A DNA stretch of 64,000 nucleotides, taken from CAWDDG01 sp963801065 (GTDB lineage: Bacteria; Actinomycetota; Actinomycetes; Jiangellales; Jiangellaceae). Below are positions 44,787 through 53,681 of this stretch, piece by piece. The number at the start of each line of letters is the position of its first letter. Position 1 is the first letter of the stretch. The translations under genes and the position numbers were made by a program. The DNA is taken from NCBI GenBank assembly GCA_963801065.1, contig CAWDDG010000003.1:372001-436000 (forward strand), read 5' to 3'. Under the pieces are notes generated by a model. That model ran no database searches and was not told where the DNA came from. It saw only the letters and a program-made list of their open reading frames with translations.

Positions 44787-46550
44787 TCACTCCTCCACGT
44801 CGGCCAGACGGAGCCGGCCTCGTATGCCGTCGGTGATGGCGTCGACTTCGGCTGCGAGGTCGCCACCCTCGGATCTCTGCAGGCCCGCGACCTCGACCAC
44901 CGTACTCCCGTCCACGCCGCTGCCCACGCGAACCCAGGCCCGGCGGCGGCGCACGTACAGCGACGCCAGCAGCCCGGCCACCGCGAGCAGCGCACCGCCG
45001 AGGACGAGCTCCTTCCCCGCGTTGCGCCCGACCTGGAGGTTGACCCACGTGACGTACCCGTCGAACGTCACGCTCCCGTAGCCGCCCGGCAACGCGACGG
45101 AGTCGCCGACGGAGAGCGCGGCCCGAAACGCGTCACCTTCGGGGCCGCGGAACTGCTCCATGCCGGAGGTGTCGAGCTTGTAGACAGACTGCGGCTGACC
45201 GTCGTCCAGGCCGAGGTCGCCGTGAAACGCCGTCAGGAGCAAAGCCGGGTTGTCGGGCTCCGGAAAGACCGAGCGCGGCCCCTCGTCGTCGAGAACCGCC
45301 GTCGGGAGGAAGATCCCCTGGATCCCGAGGTCTTCACCCTTGCCGGCGTCCGGAGCGACCGGGACCTTACGTACACCGCTCGACGTGAACGAGTTGTCCT
45401 GCGGCAGGAACGGCACCGGGCCCTCAGCCAGGACGTTCCCGTCGGCATCGCGCACGGTGATCTTCGGGGCGTAACCGGGGTTGAGGATGTGCACCAGCGT
45501 GCCGTCGACCTCGAGCGGCTCGTTGACCCGGATCGTGCGCAACTCCTCAGGTGCCCCGGGCTCGGGGGTGAACCGGACGCGTGCTTCGAAGTCGTCCGGC
45601 ACGCCCCTCTGTGGCCCGGACTCGACGAAGTCCATTCGGAACTCGTCGACGCCGAGCGTGAACGGCGGCAGATCGCTCGGGTCGAAGAGAGCACCGCTCG
45701 ACAGTCCGTCGTACTGGATCACGGTGTTTGCGAAGCCCGAGCCCTCGGGCAGCAACACCGTCGCCCGGTACCCGAACAGACTGCCGGCAGCAACCGCCAC
45801 CAGGACGACGACGACCGCCAGGTGGAAGACCAGGTTGCCGGTCTCGCGCAGGTGCCCGGCCTCGGCGGCCACCGAGTCGCCGCCTGGGGATCCGGCGGCG
45901 GCAGGCTCGGCGGCGGTGGGTTGGGGGGCGGCCGCAGGCTCGGCGGGCTCCGCGATTCGTGGCGGAGAAACATGCCACGAATCGCTCTCTAGACGCCCGC
46001 CTACGCCTCCGGCCGCCCCCCGACCGTCCGCATCGGGTCGCACCCCGACACCCACCCGGTAGCGGCGTGCCCTGAGCTCGGCGCGGGCGGCGTCGAGCAC
46101 GTCGTCCGGTGGCGCGTCGATGACGAACCGCCGGTACACGGGCATCCGGGACAGCCGCCTGGGTGCTGGCGGTGGCGACGCACGCAAGGCCTGCCAGTGC
46201 TGCAGCGACCTCGGCAGGATGCAGCCGACCAGCGACACCAGCAAGGCCAGGTAGATCGCTGCGAACCAGGGCGCGGAGTAGACGTCGAAGAAGCCGAGCC
46301 GGTCGTACCACTGCGACAATGTGGGGTTCCGGGCGCGGAAGTCGCTCACGGCCAGCGGGTTGATGTCGTTCTGCGGCACGACCGAGCCGGGGATCGCGGC
46401 GACGGCCAACAGGAACAGCAGGATCAGGGCTACCCGCATCGACGTGAGCTGGCGCCACGCCCAGGCCGCGAACTCGCGCGGCGACAGCGTGGGCGGCCCC
46501 GACGGCGGCTCCGACGTCGACGCCGGAAGCGTCTGCGTCCGATCGGTCAT
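44787..46550 (-). CDS. resB: Cytochrome c biogenesis protein ResB
   Basis: The System II partner of CcsB, 587 residues. N-terminal helices include MRVALILLFLLAVAAIPGSVVPQ (described here only as the first helix with the P-G-S motif), LVSLVGCILPRS, then RETGNLVFHLAVVVVL and a C-terminal anchor before the tail. Between about residues 177 and 209 the usual short linker is replaced by sequence encoded by a 99-bp palindrome (45923-46021), giving LESDSWHVSPPRIAEPAE in the extracytoplasmic or loop region before helix 3. The frame is kept. It lies 4 bp overlapped with ccdA. Confidence 0.93.
   Translation of the reverse strand: MTDRTQTLPASTSEPPSGPPTLSPREFAAWAWRQLTSMRVALILLFLLAVAAIPGSVVPQNDINPLAVSDFRARNPTLSQWYDRLGFFDVYSAPWFAAIYLALLVSLVGCILPRSLQHWQALRASPPPAPRRLSRMPVYRRFVIDAPPDDVLDAARAELRARRYRVGVGVRPDADGRGAAGGVGGRLESDSWHVSPPRIAEPAEPAAAPQPTAAEPAAAGSPGGDSVAAEAGHLRETGNLVFHLAVVVVLVAVAAGSLFGYRATVLLPEGSGFANTVIQYDGLSSGALFDPSDLPPFTLGVDEFRMDFVESGPQRGVPDDFEARVRFTPEPGAPEELRTIRVNEPLEVDGTLVHILNPGYAPKITVRDADGNVLAEGPVPFLPQDNSFTSSGVRKVPVAPDAGKGEDLGIQGIFLPTAVLDDEGPRSVFPEPDNPALLLTAFHGDLGLDDGQPQSVYKLDTSGMEQFRGPEGDAFRAALSVGDSVALPGGYGSVTFDGYVTWVNLQVGRNAGKELVLGGALLAVAGLLASLYVRRRRAWVRVGSGVDGSTVVEVAGLQRSEGGDLAAEVDAITDGIRGRLRLADVEE
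45923..46021. repeat. 99-bp palindrome inserted in frame in resB (family shared with menC-menD)
   Basis: The outer arms GGGGGGCGGCCG (45923-45934) and CGGCCGCCCCCC (46010-46021) enclose the 60-bp core at 45942-46001, which is 90 percent identical to the reverse complement of 34336-34395. The stem here has GCGATTCGTGGC with GCCACGAATCGC where the other copy has C-G pairs. The total of 99 bp is 33 codons. The outer arms differ from those of the other copy, so only the core is shared. Confidence 0.85.
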
Positions 46551-47293
46551 ACCGCCACCTCGAAGCCGCTGATCCAGCTTTGCAGCGACGATACGATCTC
46601 GGTCCACGCACCGGTCACGAGCAGCACACCCAGGCCGACCAGCATGGCCCCGCCGATCCGCAGGACCCACACCTGGTGCCGCCGGACCCACTGGAAGGCG
46701 CCCAGGGCCCGGCGGTACGCGAGCGCCGCGATCACGAACGGCAGCCCGAGGCCGAGGCAGTACGCCAACGAGAGCAGCGCTCCCCGGACGGCGCTGCCGT
46801 CGTCGAAGGCGAGCGCCTGGACGGCGGCAAGCGTCGGTCCGGTGCAGGCCGTCCATCCGATCCCGAACAGCGCGCCGACCAGTGGTGCCCCGGCCAGCCC
46901 CACGGCGGGCGAGACGTGCCAGCGCCAGTCCCGAGCGGCGCCGGGCAGCCAGCCCGCGTACACGAGCCCGAGCGCGATCAGCACGACTCCCATGACCCGC
47001 GCGATCAGGTCGCCGTGCTCGCGCAGGACCGACCCGAGGCCGCCGAAGAGCGCGCCGTACGAGACGAACACCACTGAGAACCCGAGCACGAATAGCAGCG
47101 CCCCCAGCACCACCCGGGCCCTACGCCCGTCGGCCAGCTCGATCCCGGACAGGCCGGTCACGTACGACAGGTAACCAGGTACGAGTGGCAGCACGCACGG
47201 GGACAGGAACGACACCAGACCCGCCAGGGCCGCTACCGGGACCGCGGCGAGAAGGGACCCCGAGAGCACGGTGTCCGCGAAGCTGTCACCCAT
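46547..47293 (-). CDS. ccdA: Cytochrome c biogenesis protein CcdA
   Basis: A membrane thiol-disulfide carrier that passes electrons across the membrane to TlpA/ResA, 248 residues and six helices. The paired cysteines are in VSFLSPCVLPLVPGYLSY (about residue 33) and FGIGWTACTGPTLAAV (about 150). It overlaps tlpA upstream by eight bases and resB downstream. Confidence 0.93.
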   Translation of the reverse strand: MGDSFADTVLSGSLLAAVPVAALAGLVSFLSPCVLPLVPGYLSYVTGLSGIELADGRRARVVLGALLFVLGFSVVFVSYGALFGGLGSVLREHGDLIARVMGVVLIALGLVYAGWLPGAARDWRWHVSPAVGLAGAPLVGALFGIGWTACTGPTLAAVQALAFDDGSAVRGALLSLAYCLGLGLPFVIAALAYRRALGAFQWVRRHQVWVLRIGGAMLVGLGVLLVTGAWTEIVSSLQSWISGFEVAV

Positions 47294-47915
47294 CGCCGGC
47301 CGCGGCGTTCCCGGCGCTGCCGGCATCCTCGGCGGCAATGTCGCCGACCAGGTCACGCAGCGACGACTCGGTGATCCGGCCGAGCACGCTGGCAGCCAAC
47401 CTTCCCTCTCGGTCGACCACGAGCGTGCTCGGGATCGACGTCGGCGGCAGCGTGTCACGGAATGCGAGCAGCCGGGAGCCGTCCTCGTCGACCACGCTCG
47501 GGTAGGTGATGTCGAACTCCTGCTCGAACGCCTGTGCATCGGTCTCGTTGTCGCGGACGTTGACGCCGACGAATCGAACACCCTGGTCGGCGAGCGCCTC
47601 GGACACCGCCTGCAGATCAGGCGCCTCCTTGCGGCACGGCGGGCACCAGGATCCCCAGACGTTGAGCACGACGACGTCGCCGCGGGCCTCCGAGAGTTGG
47701 AACTCGCCGCCGCCGAGAAGCGGCCCGCCGAACTCCGGCGCCGCGTCGCGCTCTGCTCCGGCGAGCACCGTCACGGTGCCCTCTCCCTCGATGTAGCGGG
47801 TCTGGCCGCTGCCGGTCCGCTGGACCTGGCCGTCCGAGCATCCGGTGACGGCCACCATCGCGGCTGCAAGGACTGCGGCCGCACGCACGGGAAGTCGGCG
47901 CATCGGATCGGTCAT
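47286..47915 (-). CDS. TlpA/ResA-like thiol-disulfide lipoprotein
   Basis: A thioredoxin-fold protein that reduces apocytochrome c for heme attachment, 209 residues. The lipoprotein signal ends VAVTGCS. The active site is WGSWCPPCRKEAP (about residue 93-105), and the cis-Pro loop is TSIPSTLVVDREG. The ATG overlaps the stop of the phosphatase gene. Confidence 0.92.
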   Translation of the reverse strand: MTDPMRRLPVRAAAVLAAAMVAVTGCSDGQVQRTGSGQTRYIEGEGTVTVLAGAERDAAPEFGGPLLGGGEFQLSEARGDVVVLNVWGSWCPPCRKEAPDLQAVSEALADQGVRFVGVNVRDNETDAQAFEQEFDITYPSVVDEDGSRLLAFRDTLPPTSIPSTLVVDREGRLAASVLGRITESSLRDLVGDIAAEDAGSAGNAAAGDG

Positions 47916-48562
47916 GCCCCCCCGGTGAAGCCCCTGGCCGGCTCGGGCAGCAGGTCCGCGGCAGGTTCGCTGTAGGCGACCGACACGATCTGCTCGTCCT
48001 CGTACGCGAAGGTCGTCAGGCTGGCCAGAGAGCACTGCCGCCGGCGTGGGTCGTGCCACAGGCGGCGACCCTCCACCGAGGACCGGACGATCCAGATCGG
48101 CAGCTGGTGAGAGACCAGCAGGGCCTCGTGCCCCGCCGCCGCGGTACGCGCGTCCGACATCGCGGCGCGCACGCGCTCGACCTGGTCGACGTAAGGCTCA
48201 CCCCAGGACGGCCGGAACGGGTTGCGGAGGTGCTTCCAGTGGCCGATGCGAAAGAGGGATCCGTCGCCGACGCCGAACCTGAGCCCCTCGAAGACGTTCG
48301 CCGCCTCGATCAACCGCTCGTCGACTGCAACCTCGAGACCGAGCTTCTCGGCGATCGGAGCAGCTGTCTCCCGGGCACGCTCCAGGGGTGACGAGACGAC
48401 CCGCACGACGTCGCGGCCCGCGACGACCTCGGCGATCCGCTGCGCCATGGCCAGCCCGCGCTCGGAGAGGTGGTAGCCGGGCAGCCGTCCGTAGAGGATC
48501 CCCTGCGGGTTGTGCACCTCGCCGTGGCGCAGCAGGTGGACCCTTGTGACGGAGGGAGTCAC
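47912..48562 (-). CDS. Histidine phosphatase family protein
   Basis: A phosphoglycerate-mutase-like phosphatase, 216 residues. The catalytic motif LLRHGEVHNP lies near residue 10, followed by VSSPLERARETA, and the second His in LLVSHQLPIW. The substrate is unknown. It sits in a tight operon between hemL and tlpA, a position common in actinobacteria. The GTG start overlaps the hemL stop. Confidence 0.9.
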   Translation of the reverse strand: MTPSVTRVHLLRHGEVHNPQGILYGRLPGYHLSERGLAMAQRIAEVVAGRDVVRVVSSPLERARETAAPIAEKLGLEVAVDERLIEAANVFEGLRFGVGDGSLFRIGHWKHLRNPFRPSWGEPYVDQVERVRAAMSDARTAAAGHEALLVSHQLPIWIVRSSVEGRRLWHDPRRRQCSLASLTTFAYEDEQIVSVAYSEPAADLLPEPARGFTGGA

Positions 48563-49884
48563 GGGCCCTCCCCCGCTCGGGCCGCGGCGTGAGCGGCGTT
48601 GGGCAGCGCCGCGGCCACTCGCGCCAGCGCGTCGTCGTCGTGCGCCGCTGAGACGAACCAGACCTCGAATGCCGATGGCGGAAGGTAGACACCGCCGGCG
48701 AGCATGGCGTGGAAGAACGCGGCGAAGCGGTTCACATCGGTCCGCTTCGCGCGCGCGAAGTCGGTGACGCTCTCGTCGGGATCGACGAAGAAGACGCTGA
48801 ACAGATTCCCGGCGTACTGGAGAGCGTGCGGAACGCCTTCGGCCGTGAGGGCCTTGGTGACCAGGTCACCGACCGTCCGGGCCGCCTGGTCGAGGCGCGT
48901 GTAGACGACCTCGTCGGCCAGGCGCAGCGTGGTGAGCCCGGCGGTTGTCGCGACGGGGTTGCCGGACAGCGTTCCTGCCTGGTAGACGGGCCCGACCGGC
49001 GCGAGCAGCTCCATGAGTTCCTGGCGACCACCGAAGGCCGCCGCTGGGAAGCCCCCTCCCATGACCTTTCCGAAGGTCGTCAGGTCGGATTCGACACCGT
49101 CGATCCCGAACCACCCGGACCGCGTGACCCGGAACCCGGTCATGACCTCGTCGAGGACGAGCAGGGCGCCATGCGCATGCGCGGTGTCGCGCAGGACGGC
49201 GTTGAACCCGTCGACCGGAGGTACCGCGCCCATGTTGCCCGCCGCCGCCTCGGCGATCACGCAGGCGATCTCGTCGCCGTGCTGGTCGAATGCGGCCTCG
49301 ATCGCGGCCTGGTCGTTGTACGGCAGGATGATGGTGTCTGCCGCGCTCGCGCTCGTCACCCCAGGCGTGTCCGGCAGCGCGAATGTCGCGACGCCACTGC
49401 CTGCGCTCGCGAGCAGCGCGTCGACGTGCCCGTGATAGTGGCCGGCGAACTTGACGACCTTGCTGCGACCCGTGGCGCCGCGGGCCAGCCGGATCGCGCT
49501 CATGGTCGCCTCGGTGCCGCTCGAGACCAACCGGACCTGGTCGGCGGCTGTGCGTCCGACGATCTCCTCGGCGAGCTCGACCTCGGGCTCGGTGGGGGTA
49601 CCGTACGACGTCCCCAGCGCAACCTGGCTGGCAGCGGCCTCGGTCACCCTCGGGTGGGCATGCCCGAGGAGCAGCGGCCCCCAGGAGCAGACGAGGTCGA
49701 CGTACTCGCGCCCGTCGGCGTCGTAGACGTACGGCCCGCGACCCCGGGTCATGAACCGCGGCACGCCGCCTACGGCGCCGAAGGCCCGGACCGGCGAGTT
49801 CACGCCGCCTGGCGTCACGGCCCGGGCTCGCTCGAACAATGCCGCGCTCCGGGGGGCCTCGTACGGGTAGGTCACGCGCGCCAT
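48559..49884 (-). CDS. hemL: Glutamate-1-semialdehyde 2,1-aminomutase
   Basis: A PLP enzyme that makes 5-aminolevulinate, 441 residues. It contains VTPGGVNSPVRAF, CSWGPLLLGHAHP, VSSGTEATMSAIRLAR, LVLDEVMTGFRVTRSG and the lysine loop TTFGKVMGGGFPAAAFGG, with Lys near residue 272. The ATG at 49884 fits the family start MARVTYPYEAPRSAALFERA. It heads the operon that runs into cytochrome c maturation, and hemB is 14 kb further on. Confidence 0.94.
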   Translation of the reverse strand: MARVTYPYEAPRSAALFERARAVTPGGVNSPVRAFGAVGGVPRFMTRGRGPYVYDADGREYVDLVCSWGPLLLGHAHPRVTEAAASQVALGTSYGTPTEPEVELAEEIVGRTAADQVRLVSSGTEATMSAIRLARGATGRSKVVKFAGHYHGHVDALLASAGSGVATFALPDTPGVTSASAADTIILPYNDQAAIEAAFDQHGDEIACVIAEAAAGNMGAVPPVDGFNAVLRDTAHAHGALLVLDEVMTGFRVTRSGWFGIDGVESDLTTFGKVMGGGFPAAAFGGRQELMELLAPVGPVYQAGTLSGNPVATTAGLTTLRLADEVVYTRLDQAARTVGDLVTKALTAEGVPHALQYAGNLFSVFFVDPDESVTDFARAKRTDVNRFAAFFHAMLAGGVYLPPSAFEVWFVSAAHDDDALARVAAALPNAAHAAARAGEGP

Positions 49885-50033
49885 TGTGGCAACCGTGCCC
49901 GCCGGCCGCTTGCCCGGCCTTGTCCAGGTGTACGGATCGAAGCCTTCGCGCCTCTTCTTCGCAGGTAACGTGCGGCGTCGGCGCCGAGCACCGTACGCTG
50001 CGGGGCGCGGCGGACGGCCCGATGGAGACGACG

Positions 50034-52391
50034 ATGGCGGAACGGGACGAGAGCCTGGACACCGGTTCGGACGGCCGGACCGAGCTCCGGGTCCACGGCG
50101 TGAGCGGCACGCCGCCACAGACGATCCTGGACCATCCGCTTCTCAAACCCGTCGCCGGTGACCGGCGGGCGGGGTTCTTCCGCCGCTGGTACCCGGGAGG
50201 GCGCTCGGCCGATCTCGGTGGGCGCGGACGCCTCGAGGCATACAGCTGGGGCGGGCTCACCTCCGGGTCTGCGGGCCGCGCGGCCTGGCTCCTGCTGTTG
50301 CCGCTGATGTTGGTGAACCTGGCGCACTGGATGCTCCCGGCCATCCCGGTGAAAGCGTCACGCCGCCAGGTCGTGGCCGGGCACGCAGCCGCCGTGCTGC
50401 TCCGGTTGACGGGGCTGGTGTTGACGGTGACGATGCTGCTGACCGCCGTGCTGGTCGCCGTCGACCTGATCGGCTGGCAGTGCGGGCGCATCCAGCGTTG
50501 CGCGACGTCGACGCCCTTCTTCGGCCTGATCGCCGACGGTTTCCTCTCCAGCCCGGGACGCCGGATAGCCGTGACCGCCGTCGTCCCGCTCCTGGTGGTG
50601 CTCCTTGTCGGCATGGTCGGCCGCCGTTCTCCTCGCATGACGGAGCCGGCCCCGGACGCCAACGTCCAGTACGCCGAAGATCTCCCCCTCGCCCGGCGCC
50701 GCTTCTGGCGGGGCAATCCCGGAATGCCCATGCTCCGCACGACCCACGTGGCCGCAGCGACCGCACTGCTGGCGGGCCTCGTGGCCTGGCCGGCGACGCG
50801 CCTGGTCGCCACCGGGGTCGCGAAGGCGTTCGGCATCGCGCTGTGTCTCGCGGCGCTGGTCGTCTTCGCTTACACCGTCGTGTTGGTTAGCGCCGAGGCG
50901 GTCACCGGTCGCAGTGCGAGCGAGGCTTCGGAGAAGCAGGCACCACCATTGGTATCCGCGGGTGGCGCGACGTTCGCTCGGCGGTTTGCACTGATCTTGC
51001 TCTTGGTCGCCACCATCTACTCCGCCTGGGACTGGGACGGAGCGTGGACGGACATGGGCCGGCTCCCGGGACTGCGCCCAGTGATCCTGACGTCGTTCAC
51101 TGCCGGCGTCGTGGTACTCGTGTTGTTGGCGGCAACGGTTGCCTCCCAGCAACCGTGGGACCAGGGCGACGGAGAGTTCCAGGTGGCGATGCGCGGTCTC
51201 GGCGGACCGGCCGTCGCCACGATCGCCTTCCTCGTCGCCGGCGGCTTCTCGGCGGGTGTCACGTACCGTGTCGCCGAGCTGATCGGGTACCCGGTGCTCA
51301 GCCAGGTGACGGCGGCCCGCGACATCGCGCGCGACCAGCTCGTCGCGGCCGACCCGTCGCAACCGTTCCAGGACCGGGTGGCCGCCGCGACCGACGAGAT
51401 ACCACTGGTGGTGCCGCCGTCGTTCGCGTGGGCCGGGGCCGCGGCGGCGGTGATCACCGTGGCCGTCCTGGTGATCGGCGGAGTCGTCGTCCTCGGCGTA
51501 CGACGGCGGCTCGGCCCGCTGGCTGCCGCCATCCTGCGGGCTCGTTCGGACGATGCCGCCGGCCGGTCCGCGTCGGATCCCGACATCCGGCGCGTGGCCA
51601 GCGCTGTGGCATGGGCGTCGCTCACCGACGGGCTCGGGCGGATCATCGGCCGCATAGTCATGGCTGCCGGCGTGGTGCTGCTCGCCGGTCTCGTGGTCTA
51701 CTCGGCCGCGCCCGACAACTGGCGGTTCGTGGAGCGAGGGCCGCTTGCGACGCTGACCTCGTTCGGCACCTGGATCATGGGCCTGTTCGCCTTCGGCTTG
51801 GTCGTTCTCGCATGGAACTCGTACCGCCGGCCGGCGTTGCGCCGAAGCGTGGGCATCCTGTGGGACATCGGCAGCTTCTTCCCGCGCGCGGCGCATCCGC
51901 TCGCGCCTCCGTCGTACGGAGAGCGTGCCGTCCCCGAGCTCGCGGCGCGCGTCAATGCCTTGGCCGACTCGCCGTCGTCCCGCGTCGTCCTGTCCGGGCA
52001 CTCGCAAGGATCGGTCATCGTCGCCGCGACGGTCCTGACGCTGGAGCCGGAGACGGCGGAGCGGGTCGACGTGTTGACCCACGGCTCGCCGCTGCGCCGC
52101 CTGTTCGCGCGCTTCTTTCCCGCCTATCTGGGGCCGGACGCCCTGCGGTCGGTGCGCGAACGGGTCGGCGGGCGCTGGCGCAACCTCTACCGCGAGACGG
52201 ACCCGATCGGGTCGTGGGTCCTCGATCCGCCGACCGTGCCCGACGCGCCCGTCGACCGCCTGCTCGTCGACCCGCGAAGGCTCTCCGACGAGATCGAGGG
52301 TCACTCCGACTATTGGAGGGACCCCGGGTACGCCCGTGCCCTCGATGAGCTTCGTAGCGCGGACCGGGGAAGCGGGTCCGCTTCGTCATAG
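50034..52391 (+). CDS. Large membrane protein with hydrolase-like C-terminal domain
   Basis: About 785 residues. A cytoplasmic N-terminus with the motif ELRVHGVSGTPPQTILDHP is followed by some ten to eleven helices between about residues 85 and 600. The C-terminal soluble domain has VVLSGHSQGSVIVAATVL near residue 655, a nucleophile-elbow signature of alpha/beta hydrolases (Ser). A GHSDYW near the end may supply the His. I do not know a named function; similar proteins occur in other actinomycetes. The chosen ATG has GGAG six bases upstream; an in-frame ATG at 50022 is an alternative. Confidence 0.7.
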   Translation: MAERDESLDTGSDGRTELRVHGVSGTPPQTILDHPLLKPVAGDRRAGFFRRWYPGGRSADLGGRGRLEAYSWGGLTSGSAGRAAWLLLLPLMLVNLAHWMLPAIPVKASRRQVVAGHAAAVLLRLTGLVLTVTMLLTAVLVAVDLIGWQCGRIQRCATSTPFFGLIADGFLSSPGRRIAVTAVVPLLVVLLVGMVGRRSPRMTEPAPDANVQYAEDLPLARRRFWRGNPGMPMLRTTHVAAATALLAGLVAWPATRLVATGVAKAFGIALCLAALVVFAYTVVLVSAEAVTGRSASEASEKQAPPLVSAGGATFARRFALILLLVATIYSAWDWDGAWTDMGRLPGLRPVILTSFTAGVVVLVLLAATVASQQPWDQGDGEFQVAMRGLGGPAVATIAFLVAGGFSAGVTYRVAELIGYPVLSQVTAARDIARDQLVAADPSQPFQDRVAAATDEIPLVVPPSFAWAGAAAAVITVAVLVIGGVVVLGVRRRLGPLAAAILRARSDDAAGRSASDPDIRRVASAVAWASLTDGLGRIIGRIVMAAGVVLLAGLVVYSAAPDNWRFVERGPLATLTSFGTWIMGLFAFGLVVLAWNSYRRPALRRSVGILWDIGSFFPRAAHPLAPPSYGERAVPELAARVNALADSPSSRVVLSGHSQGSVIVAATVLTLEPETAERVDVLTHGSPLRRLFARFFPAYLGPDALRSVRERVGGRWRNLYRETDPIGSWVLDPPTVPDAPVDRLLVDPRRLSDEIEGHSDYWRDPGYARALDELRSADRGSGSASS

Positions 52392-52434
52392 GTCGGTTCA
52401 GTTGTACGACGAGACGCCGCTCCTCCGCGTCGCC

Positions 52435-52521
52435 TGGCACGCTGGGCGGTTGTGCCTGGCACGCTGAGCGGTCGTTCTCGCGCCCGAGTTGTGGGGGTTT
52501 GTGGAACAGGCCAGCGTGCCA
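52435..52521. repeat. 87-bp dispersed repeat, copy 2
   Basis: TGGCACGCTGGGCGG (from 52435) and TGGCACGCTGAGCGG (from 52457) are 22 bp apart. The core GCGCCCGAGTTG follows, then TTTGTGGA, and the inverted end CCAGCGTGCCA stops at 52521. The flanks CC before and GG after extend the pairing, a different sequence from copies 1 and 3 but still complementary. It lies between the membrane-protein gene and dinB. Confidence 0.85.
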
Positions 52522-52601
52522 GGTAGATCGGACGTGGTGGCGCTCAGCTCCCAGAGGCGTGGTCACGCCCACGGTCGTGAGCCAAGAGGCCAGACTGGAG
52601 C

Positions 52602-53624
52602 GTGGCCAGCTGGGTGCTGCACGTCGATCTCGACCAGTTCATCGCCGCCGTCGAGGTGCTTCGGCATCCCGAGCTGCGGGGACGTCCGGTGGTCGTCGGC
52701 GGTGACGGGGACCCGACCAAGCGCGGCGTCGTCAGCACCGCGTCCTACGAGGCCCGCGCCTTCGGGGTGCACTCAGGCCTCCCATTGCGCACCGCCGCGC
52801 GCCGGTGTCCGGACGCGGTGTTCCTGCCCGTCGATCGGGACGTGTACGAAGCTGCTTCGGCGGAGGTGATGGCCACCCTGCGGGCGTTCGACGCTGTCGT
52901 CGAGGTGATGGGTTGGGACGAGGCGTTCCTCGCCGTCGGCACCGAGGACCCGGAGGCGACGGCGCGCCGGATCCAGGAACGCGTGCGCGAAAACACCGGC
53001 CTGGACTGCACGGTCGGCATCGGCCAGAACAAGCTGCAGGCCAAGCTGGCGACCGGCTTCGGCAAGCCCGCAGGCGTCTTCCGGCTGACGGACCAGACCT
53101 GGTTCGAGGTACTCGGCGACCGACCGACCGACGCGCTGTGGGGCATCGGGGCGAAGACCGCCAGGCGGCTCGCCGGCCTGGGCATCGACACGGTCAACGA
53201 GCTCGCGGCCACCGATCCGAGCATCCTCGCCGGGCGGCTCGGCCCCACCGTCGGGCCGTGGTTGGTCCGGCTCGCCGGCGGCCGGGTCCGCTCGCCGGTT
53301 GTCGACACGCCGTACGTCGCGCGGTCCCGCAGCCGCGAGAACACCTTCCAGCACGACCTCGACGACTGGGGCGAGGTGCGCCGCGAGATCGTGAACCTTG
53401 CGCGGCGAGTCGCCGACGACGTGGCCGTCGAGCAGCGCCCTGCCACGCGCATTGTCGTGAAAGTGCGCTACGTGCCCTTCATCACCCGCACCCGTGGCCA
53501 CACGCTTCCGGCGCCGACCTCGGACGTGACAGCGATCGAGCACGCCGCCATCGCCGCCCTCGATCGGTTCACCGAACGGCGCCCGGTCCGATTGCTGGGC
53601 GTCCGCGCCGAGTTCGCCCGCTGA
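52602..53624 (+). CDS. Y-family DNA polymerase, DinB/Pol IV-like
   Basis: A 340-residue lesion-bypass polymerase. Catalytic motifs are HVDLDQFIAAVEVLRHPELRG (metal Asp, about residue 9; described as the first motif), GWDEAFLAV (second Asp-Glu pair, near 104), and KLATGFGKPAGVFRL. The helix-hairpin-helix LWGIGAKTARRLAGLGI follows near 185, then a little-finger domain. The start GTG at 52602 is the first fitting the family. No clamp-binding peptide at the very C-terminus is obvious. There is no LexA-like operator I can identify. Confidence 0.9.
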   Translation: MASWVLHVDLDQFIAAVEVLRHPELRGRPVVVGGDGDPTKRGVVSTASYEARAFGVHSGLPLRTAARRCPDAVFLPVDRDVYEAASAEVMATLRAFDAVVEVMGWDEAFLAVGTEDPEATARRIQERVRENTGLDCTVGIGQNKLQAKLATGFGKPAGVFRLTDQTWFEVLGDRPTDALWGIGAKTARRLAGLGIDTVNELAATDPSILAGRLGPTVGPWLVRLAGGRVRSPVVDTPYVARSRSRENTFQHDLDDWGEVRREIVNLARRVADDVAVEQRPATRIVVKVRYVPFITRTRGHTLPAPTSDVTAIEHAAIAALDRFTERRPVRLLGVRAEFAR

Positions 53625-53681
53625 GCGGGTCGTCGGCCCGCGGCGTTGGCGGACGTCGCAGCGCCACGCGACGATGGACAG

